64,000 bases of DNA from positions 744,001 to 808,000 of the forward strand of contig JAPJBO010000004.1 of the NCBI GenBank assembly GCA_030068145.1, given 5' to 3'. Of the stretch, positions 43,550 through 55,000 are shown piece by piece. The notes beneath the pieces were generated by a model, which ran no database searches, was not told the DNA's origin, and worked only from the letters and a program-made list of their open reading frames with translations. The DNA is from Diplonema papillatum. Its lineage: Eukaryota > Euglenozoa > Diplonemea > Diplonemida > Diplonemidae. Both the position numbers and the translations under genes were made by a program. Numbering within the stretch: position 1 is the stretch's first letter; every line of letters starts with the position of its first letter.

Positions 43550-46500
43550 TCATTGCCTGCCCGCCATTGATAGCATCATGGATTGGAACTCCGCGAAGGA
43601 AACGACGCCGTCTTTGTCCTTGTCCGCCACGTTCATCATCTCCTTCAACACGTCGTCCCCCGGATTCTCCCCGAGTGACTTAGCCACCTCCTTCAGGTCC
43701 TGAAGCGTGATGTGGCCCTTGTTTTTGTCGAACAGGTGGAACGACTTCAGCAGCTCCTCTGGTGAGTCCTTCTGCGCCATGCGGCTCTTCACCATTTGCG
43801 CGAACTCGTGGTACTCTACCAGACCGTTCCCATCGAGGTCGATCTCCCGCACCATTCGGTCCACCTCGTTTTTGCTGTACTCTCCGAATCCTAAACCTTT
43901 CAGCGCCAGGCTCATTTCTTCGGAGTCGATCGCACCGCTGTTTTTTTTTTTTTTTTTTAGAGGTACGGACCAAGCCGGCTTGCCGGCTGATTAAATTTCG
44001 AGCCTTTTCTTTACCGGCAGACTCGCACAAAATCAGCCGATTTTCAACAGAGTAAGCTTTTGGCTATGCCGCCCATGGAGCGGAATCAGCTTGATGCACC
44101 GGCAAGATGTTGTGTCGTAAAACCCTTCTGATCGGCAGACGTTCCAAATATCAGCCGGCTGATTGTCAGCCGGCTGATTGTCAGCCGGTCAGTTTTTCAA
44201 AACTTTTTTTCCGGCTGAAACCAGCCGCTTTTTTCCTCAGCGTGAACACTGGGTACGGACCAGTGCGCGATCAGCCGGCTTGCCGGCTGATTCAATGTCG
44301 AGCCTTTTTTTGTACCGGCAGACTCAAAAATACTCGAGGGACTGCCTTGTGCTCATTTCGAAGGAGGCTAGAGGGGGAGAAAACAATACAACTACAAAGT
44401 GGGTCTTTTTTGTTGAACGCTTACGCCCGCCACTAAACCCAGGGTTACCTGTGTTTCGTGTGGGCTACAGCACATTTACCTCCTTTGATCTATCGCAACT
44501 GGCAGTCTCCTCAAGCATTTCCTACAAAGCAGGTGCTTATACAAAAAAAAAAAAAAAAATCAGCCGATTTTCAACAGTGTAAGCTTTTGGCTATGCCGCC
44601 CATGGAGCGGAATCAGCTTGAGGCACCGGCAAGATGTTGTGTCGTAAAACCCTTCTGATCGGCAGACCTTCCAAATATCAGCCGGCTGATTATCAGCCGG
44701 TCAGTTTTTCAAAACTTTTTTTCCGGCTGAAACCAGCCGCTTTTTTCAGAGTTAAAGCTTTTCCTCAGCGCGAACACTGGGTACGGACCAGTGTGCGCGC
44801 GATCAGCCGGCTTGCCGGCTGATTCAATGTCGAGCCTTTTTTCGTACCGGCAGACTCGCACAAAATCAGCCGATTTGCAACAGTGTAAGCTTTGTCTGGA
44901 GCGGAATCAGCTTGATGCACCGGCAAGATGTTGTGTCGTAAAACCCTTCTGATCGGCAGACCTTCCAAATATCAGCCGGCTGATTGTCAGCCGGTCAGTT
45001 TTTCAAAACTTTTTTTCCGGCTGAAACCAGCCGCTTTTTTCCTCAGCGTGAACACTGGGTACGGACCAGTGCGCGATCAGCCGGCTTGCCGGCTGATTCA
45101 ATGTCGAGCCTTTTTTTTTTTGTACCGGCAGACTCAAAAAAAAAAAAAAAAATCAGCCGATTTTCAACAGTGTAAGCTTTTGGCTATGCCGCCCATGGAG
45201 CGGAATCAGCTTGAGGCACCGGCAAGATGTTGTGTCGTAAAACCCTTCTGATCGGCAGACCTTCCAAATATCAGCCGGCTGATTATCAGCCGGTCAGTTT
45301 TTCAAAACTTTTTTTCCGGCTGAAACCAGCCGCTTTTTTCAGAGTTAAAGCTTTTCCTCAGCGCGAACACTGGGTACGGACCAGTGTGCGCGCGATCAGC
45401 CGGCTTGCCGGCTGATTCAATGTCGAGCCTTTTTTCGTACCGGCAGACTCGCACAAAATCAGCCGATTTGCAACAGTGTAAGCTTTGTCTGGAGCGGAAT
45501 CAGCTTGATGCACCGGCAAGATGTTGTGTCGTAAAACCCTTCTGATCGGCAGACCTTCCAAATATCAGCCGGCTGATTGTCAGCCGGTCAGTTTTTCAAA
45601 ACTTTTTTTCCGGCTGAAACCAGCCGCTTTTTTCCTCAGCGTGAACACTGGGTACGGACCAGTGCGCGATCAGCCGGCTTGCCGGCTGATTCAATGTCGA
45701 GCCTTTTTTTTTTTGTACCGGCAGACTCAAAAAAAAAAAAAAAATCAGCCGATTTTCAACAGTGTAAGCTTTTGGCTATGCCGCCCATGGAGCGGAATCA
45801 GCTTGAGGCACCGGCAAGATGTTGTGTCGTAAAACCCTTCTGATCGGCAGACCTTCCAAATATCAGCCGGCTGATTATCAGCCGGTCAGTTTTTCAAAAC
45901 TTTTTTTCCGGCTGAAACCAGCCGCTTTTTTCAGAGTTAAAGCTTTTCCTCAGCGCGAACACTGGGTACGGACCAGTGTGCGCGCGATCAGCCGGCTTGC
46001 CGGCTGATTCAATGTCGAGCCTTTTTTCGTACCGGCAGACTCGCACAAAATCAGCCGATTTGCAACAGTGTAAGCTTTGTCTGGAGCGGAATCAGCTTGA
46101 TGCACCGGCAAGATGTTGTGTCGTAAAACCCTTCTGATCGGCAGACCTTCCAAATATCAGCCGGCTGATTGTCAGCCGGTCAGTTTTTCAAAACTTTTTT
46201 TCCGGCTGAAACCAGCCGCTTTTTTCCTCAGCGTGAACACTGGGTACGGACCAGTGCGCGATCAGCCGGCTTGCCGGCTGATTCAATGTCGAGCCTTTTT
46301 TTTTTTGTACCGGCAGACTCAAAAAAAAAAAAAAAAATCAGCCGATTTTCAACAGTGTAAGCTTTTGGCTATGCCGCCCATGGAGCGGAATCAGCTTGAG
46401 GCACCGGCAAGATGTTGTGTCGTAAAACCCTTCTGATCGGCAGACCTTCCAAATATCAGCCGGCTGATTATCAGCCGGTCAGTTTTTCAAAACTTTTTTT

Positions 46501-47484
46501 CCGGCTGAAACCAGCCGCTTTTTTCAGAGTTAAAGCTTTTCCTCAGCGCGAACACTGGGTACGGACCAGTGTGCGCGCGATCAGCCGGCTTGCCGGCTGA
46601 TTCAATGTCGAGCCTTTTTTCGTACCGGCAGACTCGCACAAAATCAGCCGATTTGCAACAGTGTAAGCTTTGTCTGGAGCGGAATCAGCTTGATGCACCG
46701 GCAAGATGTTGTGTCGTAAAACCCTTCTGATCGGCAGACCTTCCAAATATCAGCCGGCTGATTGTCAGCCGGCTCGTCAGCGGGCCAGTTTTTCAAGATT
46801 TTTTAGAGTTAAAGTTCGCTTGAGATTCCGGGGGTTTAGGGTCTCCGTGTGACCGTTCATGAATGGGTTCTCTTAGAGCAAGAAAGGGCTATATAGTTAC
46901 GGGTTGTATATTTGGTGCACGCTTTCGTTCTGGGTTATGGCTAGCCATGTCCGCGACTGTTTGTGACCGACACCAAGTACATTCCTTCGTGGAGTGTAGT
47001 CTTGGGCTCCCCACGTTCTACAAGTTGAGCAGGGGTTGCCTTGTAGCCCGTACCGGTCTGTTGTCCGCGTTATCGTAGAGTAGTGCTTGGGTTTCGTGAC
47101 ACTTGCGGCACTTCGCGTGGTGCGGGTTGTTTCCGCCCTAAGTTAGTTTCTGCGGTGAATCGATGTGCACTTTCTTTGCTCTTATTGACAAGCCAAGTTC
47201 GGGACTAATTTTCTTCTCTCTAAAAAAAGGTTCGCGGGGGGTCAGCTTGTCCGCATCCCTCAATCCCAAAATGCCGGACAACCAGTGTCCCGCTTTCCTG
47301 CTTTCGAGTATGTCAGGCTCTTCGACTCCCGCGATCGTGAGCAGCGCCAACTTAAAAGGTCTAATCAATTCATCCCTACAGATTTTACCCCCCTTCGGCA
47401 GATGAACTCGAACGCATACCTTCCGTCGGTGTCAAACAGGTTGAACGCCTCTTTGATCTGATCGTCTGTAAGAACGGCGCCCAT
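43550..47484 (-). CDS. Centrin (caltractin), four EF-hands, two exons
   Basis: Exon 1, 47484-47420, encodes MGAVLTDDQIKEAFNLFDTDG and ends inside the first calcium loop. Exon 2, 43937-43550, completes it (DTDGSGAIDSEE). GTATGC...CAG, phase 2, total 150 residues. EF-hand 2 is DLDGNGLVEYHE and EF-hand 4 is DKDKDGVVSFAE. EF-hand 3 (DKNKGHITLQD) is short by one residue, as in centrins, and is followed by LKEVAKSLGEN, the centrin hallmark. Calcium is likely bound by loops 1, 2 and 4. Centrins act at basal bodies and in calcium-dependent fibres. The usual basic N-terminal tail is missing, so this is a short centrin. The 3.5-kb intron is filled by a higher-order repeat array. Confidence 0.9.
43965..46790. 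repeat. 593-bp higher-order repeat array inside the centrin intron
   Basis: Two monomers of about 294 and 299 bp alternate, and the pair repeats at 593, 592 and 593 bp (44,634; 45,227; 45,819; 46,412). Copies are essentially identical except for lengths of A and T runs. Each monomer holds AATCAGCCGGC palindromes (GATCAGCCGGCTTGCCGGCT; ATCAGCCGGCTGATTGTCAG). Odd and even monomers differ by GACTCGCACAAAATCAGCCG against GACTC plus a long A run, and by an insert of CAGAGTTAAAGC. The near-identity points to recent unequal exchange. Confidence 0.95.
44326..44559 (+). repeat. Full-length SINE A inside the repeat array
   Basis: Runs TACTCGAGGGACTGCCTTGT to GGTGCTTATAC plus 17 A. It sits exactly where the sister monomers carry only a run of 16-18 A between GACTC and TCAGCCG. 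The element itself is young, with no decay visible. Confidence 0.9.
46799..47150 (+). repeat. Repeat C copy at the end of the centrin-intron array
   Basis: Starts TTTTTTAGAGTTAAAGTTCG directly after the last, cut monomer and ends with the tail TCGTAGAGTAGTGCTTGGGT to TTCCGCCCTAA. It lacks the TTTATGTATTT segment of the 20,389 copy. It lies inside the centrin intron. Confidence 0.8.
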
Positions 47485-49662
47485 CTTTGCCGAACCTGAC
47501 CTGCTAAGCTCCCGCAGCTGTGTTCTTCTGTGCTGGGATCTGCACGGCCCCTAAGCGTCTCGGTGCCCGAGTGCGGTGTTGCCCTCTTTCTTTTCCCCCT
47601 CAACCACTGGAGTTCCCGTGGCGATTTCGTCCTATGATGCCTGAGAAGTACTTTATCACGCGACTCTTGGGGGTACCCCAACGAACGCAACTTTCTGGAC
47701 CCGCGGTACCTCCCCCGCAAGAACTCTGCTGGGCTTGACGAGGGGGAGGCCTCCATAGGTGTTTCCTCCCGTAGTACGGTGACGGTCAGTATTCTTCACA
47801 GTGCTGGGTTTACAGTCACCGGGGGGTGACACCCGGCAACTGAGTTGTCTTTATGATTGAGGGGGTCGGAGACACGCGGGCTGGCGTTATGTACTTCCAT
47901 GCTGTCGCTCGCTGTGGTTTCGGCCATCATCCACAACAGTAGGCCTCCCCAGCAGGGTGCCGTCGAGATCTCCGGCTCGTTTCGTGCGCGGAACGGGAAC
48001 GTAAGTCCGGTGTTGAGTGAGTCTCCGAAGACAGGCCCAACCTCAGACTTTTCGCCCTCTCTGGTTGGCGTCCATCGTTTGTACTCGTTGGTGCATCTGG
48101 TTTGCCCCAGGTTCCGGCTCTTCTTCGTGTCCGCTCTCTGCCGTGTGCGCTGTCGCGGTGGAAAGTGAAGCGGAACGTTGAGTCGTTGACTTTGCTCTTT
48201 TCTATTGAAATACGATTCAAACATCATTTATGTACGGGTACTTTTTCGAAATGACCAACACCCTTTTTGCCGTGTGTCCTAAAGAACCAAAAAATGACCA
48301 CCCAACTTTTCTGTGTTGCTGCCACCCAACACCACCTGGTTTTGATCATGGACACCCGGACGTGATAACCAAGAAGATGGAAGCCGATCTGCAGCCGCGT
48401 ACTCTGGCAATGCCAGACAAAGGACCCTCTTCATGACACAAAAGAAACGGAGTCTCTGTTCGCACAGGCTGGCACTGTGCCGTGTTGCACAGCTCGGTCG
48501 AGTATTTGGTTGTGCCCGCGTTGAATTGTACACTCACACCTCTGCCGTTTCGCCCCACTCTTGGGACAAGCGGTGTAGGAGAAGGTTGACGCTGTGCTCC
48601 CGAACATCACGTGGGAAGGCAGATTGAAAAAGACGAACCCCCCTGAGCCAAGGTGAGGGCACCCTGTCATTTTCAGGTAGGGAATTCTGATCAACCCCCA
48701 AAAAATCAAGAATCCTAAAAAATGGCTGAGCTGGCGATGTTTCTTGCAGTGTCTCCAACCGCTGGTGGTCAGTTTGGTGATTCTTGGTGGTCATACGGTT
48801 AAATACGGCCAAGGTGCTGGTGGACATTTTGGCAAAAGACCCTTTGTTGTAATTCATTTTCCCTCTCCCGGCTCCTCGCTGCGCAGGACCCTGCATCGCG
48901 GCTGACGCAGGGGAGGTTAGAAATCAGACAAGAAACAGATGCGACAAAAGACAGATCGGAGTGCGGGGGGAGGCGGCCCGGCGAGGATGAGAGGCTGTTA
49001 TCTCCCTCAGCCTGCTGCGGCTTCAATATAGCAGGAGGAACGATGGCAACTCCCGGGGGGGGTTTGCACGTCCCGGGGTGGCGTTTCGGTCCTACGCATG
49101 TTTCGGCGGTTTACAATATATCAAGCCGATCCACCCCTATTGCGCGCATCACGTTGCACCAAGGTCTATCAGGTCCGTCTCTGCCTCCTGGTTCGCTAGT
49201 GACAAGCTTCTTTGACGATGTACTATAACACGAGGAAATGGACCGGCTTAAATATGCGGTACGAGCAATGAGGTTTTGGTCCATTCCCAGACCCTTAACC
49301 TCGTCCACTCATCGCGCACACATCGTGAGCGCCGAAGTTTTTCGGTATTTTCCCTTTGTTCGCCTTATCTACCTGGTTTCTGTTGTGAACGGTGTTTTTG
49401 TGTTTCCGACGATCCCGAATGGACGTTTTTTTTCTTTTTTCTTTCTCAGGGCTCAACCGGTATAGTGCTACGTGGACCGAAACTCACCCTCGTCCCATAC
49501 TGCGCCTGAACACCGTATGTATTCGCAAATTCCCTGAGCAAGCAGGGGTTGAAAATGATTCAGGTTATTGGGGAAGTGCACGAGCGACGTGGAATTGCCT
49601 GTTTCAACAACACCTCGCACTGCGCGGAGTTCTTCACCGCAAAAAGAACCTCGTTGTGACAG

Positions 49663-49886
49663 AAATACTCGAGGGACTGCCTTGTGCTCATTTCGAAGGA
49701 GGCTAAAGGGGGAGAAAAACAATACAACTACAAAGTGGGTGCTTTTTGTTGAACGCTTACGCCGCCACTGAACCCAGATTTACCTGTGGTTCGTGTGGGT
49801 TACAGCACATTTACCTCCTTTGTCTATCGCAACTGGCAGTCTCCTCAAGCATTTCCTACAAAGCAGGTGCTTGTACAAAAACGAAA
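49663..49886 (+). repeat. Full-length SINE A
   Basis: Runs AAATACTCGAGGGACTGCCT to GCAGGTGCTTGTACAAAAA. It differs from the 44,326 copy at few positions. Its short A-tail is only 24 bp from the MITE that follows. Confidence 0.85.
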
Positions 49887-49909
49887 TCCTTTTTCTTTAA
49901 CACCACCAA

Positions 49910-50190
49910 CAGTGCTCCCGCTAACCTCACTTAAAGTGAGGAACCCAAACCGGACTGGAGAAGACCGTTGGTTGCAATAAACGTGTTGATCAACATACTG
50001 GTGGCACTGCTGCAGCCAGCAGCCGATCACGCCGAGCGGAGAGTAGACCGGGATGAAGTGCTTTGGCTGCACGATACCACCAACGGGGAAAAGGTGAGGA
50101 ATTCCTCATGAGGAACTCCTCACCCTCTTGTTTCCAGCCTCTTTTTTAAAATGAGGAATTCCTCGCACTTTTTCGTTAGCGGGAGCACTG
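49910..50190. mobile_element. hAT-type MITE, 281 bp
   Basis: Ends CAGTGCTCCCGCTAAC (left) and its exact complement (right) are flanked by ACCACCAA and ACCGCCAA, an 8-bp target duplication matching at 7 of 8. CAGTG ends with 8-bp duplications are typical of hAT. Palindromes built on GAGGAATTCCTC lie near the right end. It is non-coding. Confidence 0.85.
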
Positions 50191-51430
50191 ACCGCCAATA
50201 CATTTTGGGCTCGCGGCGATCAATAGTAATTGATAATTCCATTTTCTTCCGTTTTTCCGGTCGCATTCTTCTGGTTTTGTCTTTCGCACTCAGCGATTTC
50301 CGCAAGACATCCCTTGGCTCAGAATACACAGCCAAACGCCTCTCTTGTTTTAAGAAAGAGAGAGAGAGAGAGTGCGCTTCGCTGTGTCTTCCCAGCCTTC
50401 ACAATGTAGGGTAACCTGCAATCGTACCCTGAACCCAAATCCTGAACATTCAGGTGGCAACATGATTAGATGATCCTCACGTTGCATGCGCGCAGAAGAA
50501 TACAAGAAAACAATTCACTGCCTGCAACATGCGTTTCTTTCTTGAACGAAAGTTTGCTTGCAACTCTGGGGGTTTCAAGAATAGCCGGGCGACTTCGACA
50601 AAATGATTGTTTTTTGATTTGCAACGCGTTGCTAAATCTAAAGGGGCGGACTGCAAGAGCAGAATTTATCGCGACTCCACTTCAGAACAGGTCCTTTCGT
50701 CGCAAAACAACAACCGCCAACGGAAGTAGCAATTAGTTGAGATTTGGATGCATCTCCAGTTTTCTTTCGCCGCACATTGATTCAACCCCTTTTTCAAAGT
50801 ATCATATCTTCCCACCTACTTGTATCGCTACCGGCGTCCGGGAGAATAACCCTAGCAAAGGAATCCCCGCCGTTTTTGGAGCTCTCCGGGCGTGCTGGAT
50901 CGGATTTCTTGGCAGGCTCCTACGTGTCTCAACCACCACAGGCCCCTCCTTAGCGCAGGACTCGTCACATCAACCCGTGCACCGCCTCGGGGCTACGTCT
51001 AAAGTGTGACGGCTAACTTGCCGGCTAACTTTCGGTGCGCAGATTTTCTTCTTGTTCGCAACGTTTGTGAGGGAGCCCCACCAGCTTCAATTGCTGACAC
51101 AGTTCCGCCCTTTCGGGGTTCTTTGGTAAAAGCGCAACGGGTGCGAAGGGGAAAAAAGAGGTGCTCAACGGGTGGGTGGTAGGATTTAGTGCAGACAAAA
51201 AGTGTGCGACGATCGTACTCGCTAGTATACAAAAAACGTCCACACACGACATACACACACAAACACGCTAGTAAGCTAGCTTCAGCGCCAAAGACACATC
51301 GAATGTTTCGAGTAAGTAATCTTGCTTCCTCGGGACCCGTTCCGATGTTGCAAGGCCGGTTGATGCAGACGGTGGGTAGGCCAAATGAAATGCGTTGTTG
51401 GTTTTATACGTTTTTCTGTACTTTGTCAAA

Positions 51431-51520
51431 CTCGCACCGCTCTTGTCTTCGAGAATTGCTGCCCTCTCTTTCGTCGTTCAGGACGTCAATCGCCTAATCT
51501 GTCGTCAGATTCTGACAGTC
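51431..51520 (-). pseudogene. Displaced copy of a tetraspanin/EF-hand exon start
   Basis: About 85-90 bp match 52,627-52,712, the first part of the last exon of the neighbouring tetraspanin/EF-hand gene (TTGTCTTCGAGAATYGCYGC, then GTCGTCAGATTCTG). The match stops near the exon's 5' border, so the copied piece is exonic. It lies about 550 bp past the gene's stop codon and has decayed to roughly 85-90% identity. Confidence 0.8.
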
Positions 51521-52068
51521 GCTTTTGTCGACGTGCAGACCAGTGCTGCGTACTGTCAGACAACCCTTGTAGCCCAATGGACCAACGCAGCAGTCGTTCG
51601 CAGACTCCCGGAGCAGGATCTATCAACAACCTTCCGGAAACTAGGCATGCATTGCGGCGAGGCAGTCTCTGCACACGGTCTCAAAAATCCAATGAAGACT
51701 AGGATCATTCCCCGATGCTCCGAAAGGATGGAGAGAGAGAGAGAGAGACGAGTTGGACTCCTCGTTCGAATGAAACTCCCACCGACCCCAGCTGTTGAAG
51801 ATCTACGCGCTACACTTAAGCATATCTCACGTCTCTTCGAGATTTCGAGATTGATTCTCGGAAGCAAAATCGTCAAACCCGCTGCCCCCCGCCAGGGACT
51901 TTGTTGCGGATCGTATTAAGGGACAGGGGCGGCCTGGCGCGGCGCGCCGCCGCCAGGACCGCCCCACGCGACGACAGCGCAGGCAAACCCGCCTCGGGGA
52001 GAGGGAGAGGAAGAAGGCGGTGCTATGGGCTCGCGGGCGCGAGCGCTTCCCCTCGGCGGGGGCGGCCG

Positions 52069-55000
52069 TCAGGCCACGCCCTGGAACCGGCTGACCCGCT
52101 TCCCGGTGTCCGGCTCCGGGACGAGCGGGTGCTTGCCGGCGTTGCCCGGCGCGTACGCCGCCACGTCGGCATCGCTCGGCTTGGCGCGCTTCATGGAGAT
52201 GCCCGCCTGCAGCGCGTCCTTCCGGATTTCCTCCACACGCCGCTCCCGGCCCCTCCTCTTCATCGTGAGGATCTCCATGTAGCAGTCCCGCCGGATGAAG
52301 TACGTCGCCAGCCAGTCCGTCCACGTGAGTTTCCCCGTGCCGTCCTTGTCGATCGCCTTCGGCAGGTTCTCGATCACATGCTTCGCAGACCGCGACTGCG
52401 AGTTCAGCTTGAACTTCGTTTGCAGATGCTGCCGGTAGGCCTCGATGGGAACGTACGGCTGCTGGCCGTCGGTCTGGACGCACAGCTTGAGGAAGTTGTC
52501 GCGCGCCTCGAAAAAGGCGCCGTCGTCCAAGCGCCCGTACAGCTGGTAGGCCTGCTCGTAGTTGGTGTCGTTGTCCTCGTCGAGCTGCAGGACTGAATTG
52601 TCCGCGTTGTCCATGTTCATGATACGGTCCTCGCGCCTCTTGTCTTCGAGAATCGCCGCCCTCTCCTTCCGGTCGTTCAGGAAGTCAATCGCCTGGTCTG
52701 TCGTCAGATTCTGCGTCTTCGTTCTGCGCGAGGAGGGAGGAGTTTATGCTCGGAACGGCTTCGCCAAGACTCCGACAAACCAACAGCCTTAAGGAAAATC
52801 ATCAAACCCCAAACCGCAGCCACAAAAAACAGCCCGACTAGGACACAACCACACAGGGAACCCAAAAACAATCGGAAACCCCAGGAAAGTTTGATCCACA
52901 CCGGTGTGGGTTCATAAAATGCCCGCAGAACGTGTCGCCAAACGGCCGGGATCCTGAAAGGACCCTGAAAGGACCCTCCACCCGCAGGCGGTTGGATCTT
53001 TTTGGCGGCTTGTGTCTCTTGCCGGCGGAAATCGGGTTCGCTTTTTTTAAAGTTCGCTTTTTTGAAATTCCGGGAGTTTAAGGTCTCCGTGTGACCGTTG
53101 ATAAATGGGTTCTCTTAGAGCAAGAAAGGGCCATATGGTCACGGGTTGTGTATATTTGGTGCACGCTTTCGTTATGGGTTATGGCTAGCCATGTCCGGGA
53201 CTGTTTGTGACCGACACCAAGTACATTCCTTCGAGGAGTCTAGTCTTGGGCCCCCCACTTTTTTTCTTTTGGTATAAGCACCTGCTTTGTAGGAAATACT
53301 TGAGGAGGCTGCCAGCTGCAAAAGATCTGGTGTAAGCGTTCAACAAAAAAGACCCACTTTGGAGTTGTATTGTTTCTCCCCCTCTAGCCTCCCCCTCCCT
53401 TCGAAGTAAGCACAAGGCAGCCCCTCGATTATTTTCTGGCCGCTGGTCGCCAGACCTAGCAAATCGCCCTGAAACCAAGATGATGGACGTGGTTTCAGGT
53501 CGCTTTTGATGATCGCGCAGCACACCTCATTAGATAGCACGGGCGCGTAGTCCAGCCGGTTCATGCAACAAATAGGACGTACACGAGATCTACCTAAAAG
53601 GAACAAACCACCCCCACGCTAGTACTCGTAACCAGGGCTGTTGCTAGATTTTCTGGTTTGGCGAATCTCGGTCGAAACCTCGGTCAGGCACGCACAGTGA
53701 CCAAACGTTGCTTTGCGTGCACTCTGTCACTAATCCCCAGAGATGCCCAAGTATGCATAGTCCGAGGTAAGAAACAACTGCGTCCCATGGATCCGACACC
53801 GGAAGAAATGTGAGAACGTGCTGGCAAAGGCGCTGCAAAATCGAGATTGAAAGCACATACAAAACTTCTAGCCAGTCTTTGAGCCGGATGAGTCCAGTTT
53901 TGTTGACATCGATCAGTGCGAATAGCTGTTGGTGGTGTGTCAACTTACTGGCTGCGCGCAACTTCGTCATGCATGGGGCACAGTCTTGTAGATTGTACGA
54001 AAGCAGATGTTCTTGAGACACCGGTTGACAGTTGAGTCCTTTCGCAAATGTTCGCTTCCATCGAGCCAATTCATGATCGAACGGTGTCGAACGTATATTT
54101 TAGAGTTATAGTTACTTTTAGTTAGCAGTGTCAACTTGAAATGCAGGTACTCCCACAAGGGGTAGGCTTGCATTGGCAAAGGCTAGGGTTCCTTGATAAC
54201 GTTGTCCGAAGACGATCTCAATGCGATGGACGATGATGATGAGGACCGGCTGGTGATATCCAGCTCCATTCTTTGAACGCTGCGCTTTCGCGCCGCGTAC
54301 TTTTTCTTGGGTTTCCCCGCCGGCAGTTCTGCTGAGGCAGTCCCTTGGGGGACATGGACGAAGATGATGATGAGGAGGTTAGGCTGTGATATCCAGCTCG
54401 ATTCTCGGAGTGTTGCATCGCCGCATATTCTTTGATGCAAAGAATATGTGGCGATAAGCTGCATCGCCGGCGTCGCGGTCATCCCTTGCACGTGAAGTGC
54501 CATGCTTACGCCCCTTCAGCTCGTCTTGATCTTCGCGTTCAGGGGCGCGTTGGGCGCTTCTCTCCTTTGCCTGCTCGACCAACTTGTGACTGACGGTTGC
54601 GTGCCGGTAGCTGCTCCTTGCGCCGCTTGGGCGATGTTTCGAGCAGTCTCACTCGCACGCATGGCATCCCAGGGTTCAGACACCGGCGTCAAAGACGTCG
54701 GGGACAAAGTATACCGCCTCTTGTCATTTCGTACTACGGTTTCAGCCATATTCTTGGGAAAGAACCACATACCAAGTCAAGCTGCTCTTCGCTCAGATCA
54801 ACGCCGATGGTGTGCTTGAAAAGCATTGCGAACTCCAGCTTGTCGACAGTACCTGAGCAGTTTTACTTGATTCTTACTCGTTTGCAGGCTCTCAAGCCCA
54901 GTACACCATCCGCACTGCTACCAGGACCAATTAGCCGTCAGCAAGACCCGCCGACAATAAATGCTCCAACAAACCTACAACTGGCCCAGGAGATCCCGTA

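Larger units (their letters stand above)
47485..51430. other. Intergenic, several dispersed repeats, no gene
   Basis: Contains the dispersed segment at 48,010-48,160 (also at 13,765), the CACCAAGGTCTATCAGGTCC segment at about 49,150, a full SINE A (49,663-49,886), a hAT-type MITE (49,910-50,190) and a GA run at 50,357-50,377. No open frame matches a known protein. AG dinucleotides just before the centrin ATG (GGTCAG, TTAGCAG) would serve as trans-splice acceptors if the organism uses a spliced leader. Confidence 0.5.

Noticed and set aside
44107-46746. Recurring frames (MLCRKTLLIGR and MEGLPIRRVL types) in the centrin intron
   Set aside because: They repeat only because the satellite repeats; no domain, signal or codon pattern supports coding.
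53861-54038. A longer version of tetraspanin/EF-hand exon 5 starting at 53,984, 54,011 or 54,038
   Set aside because: The exon at 54,773-54,852 completes the first EF loop exactly and requires the phase-0 acceptor CCAACAG at 53,926; the longer versions give wrong EF spacing.
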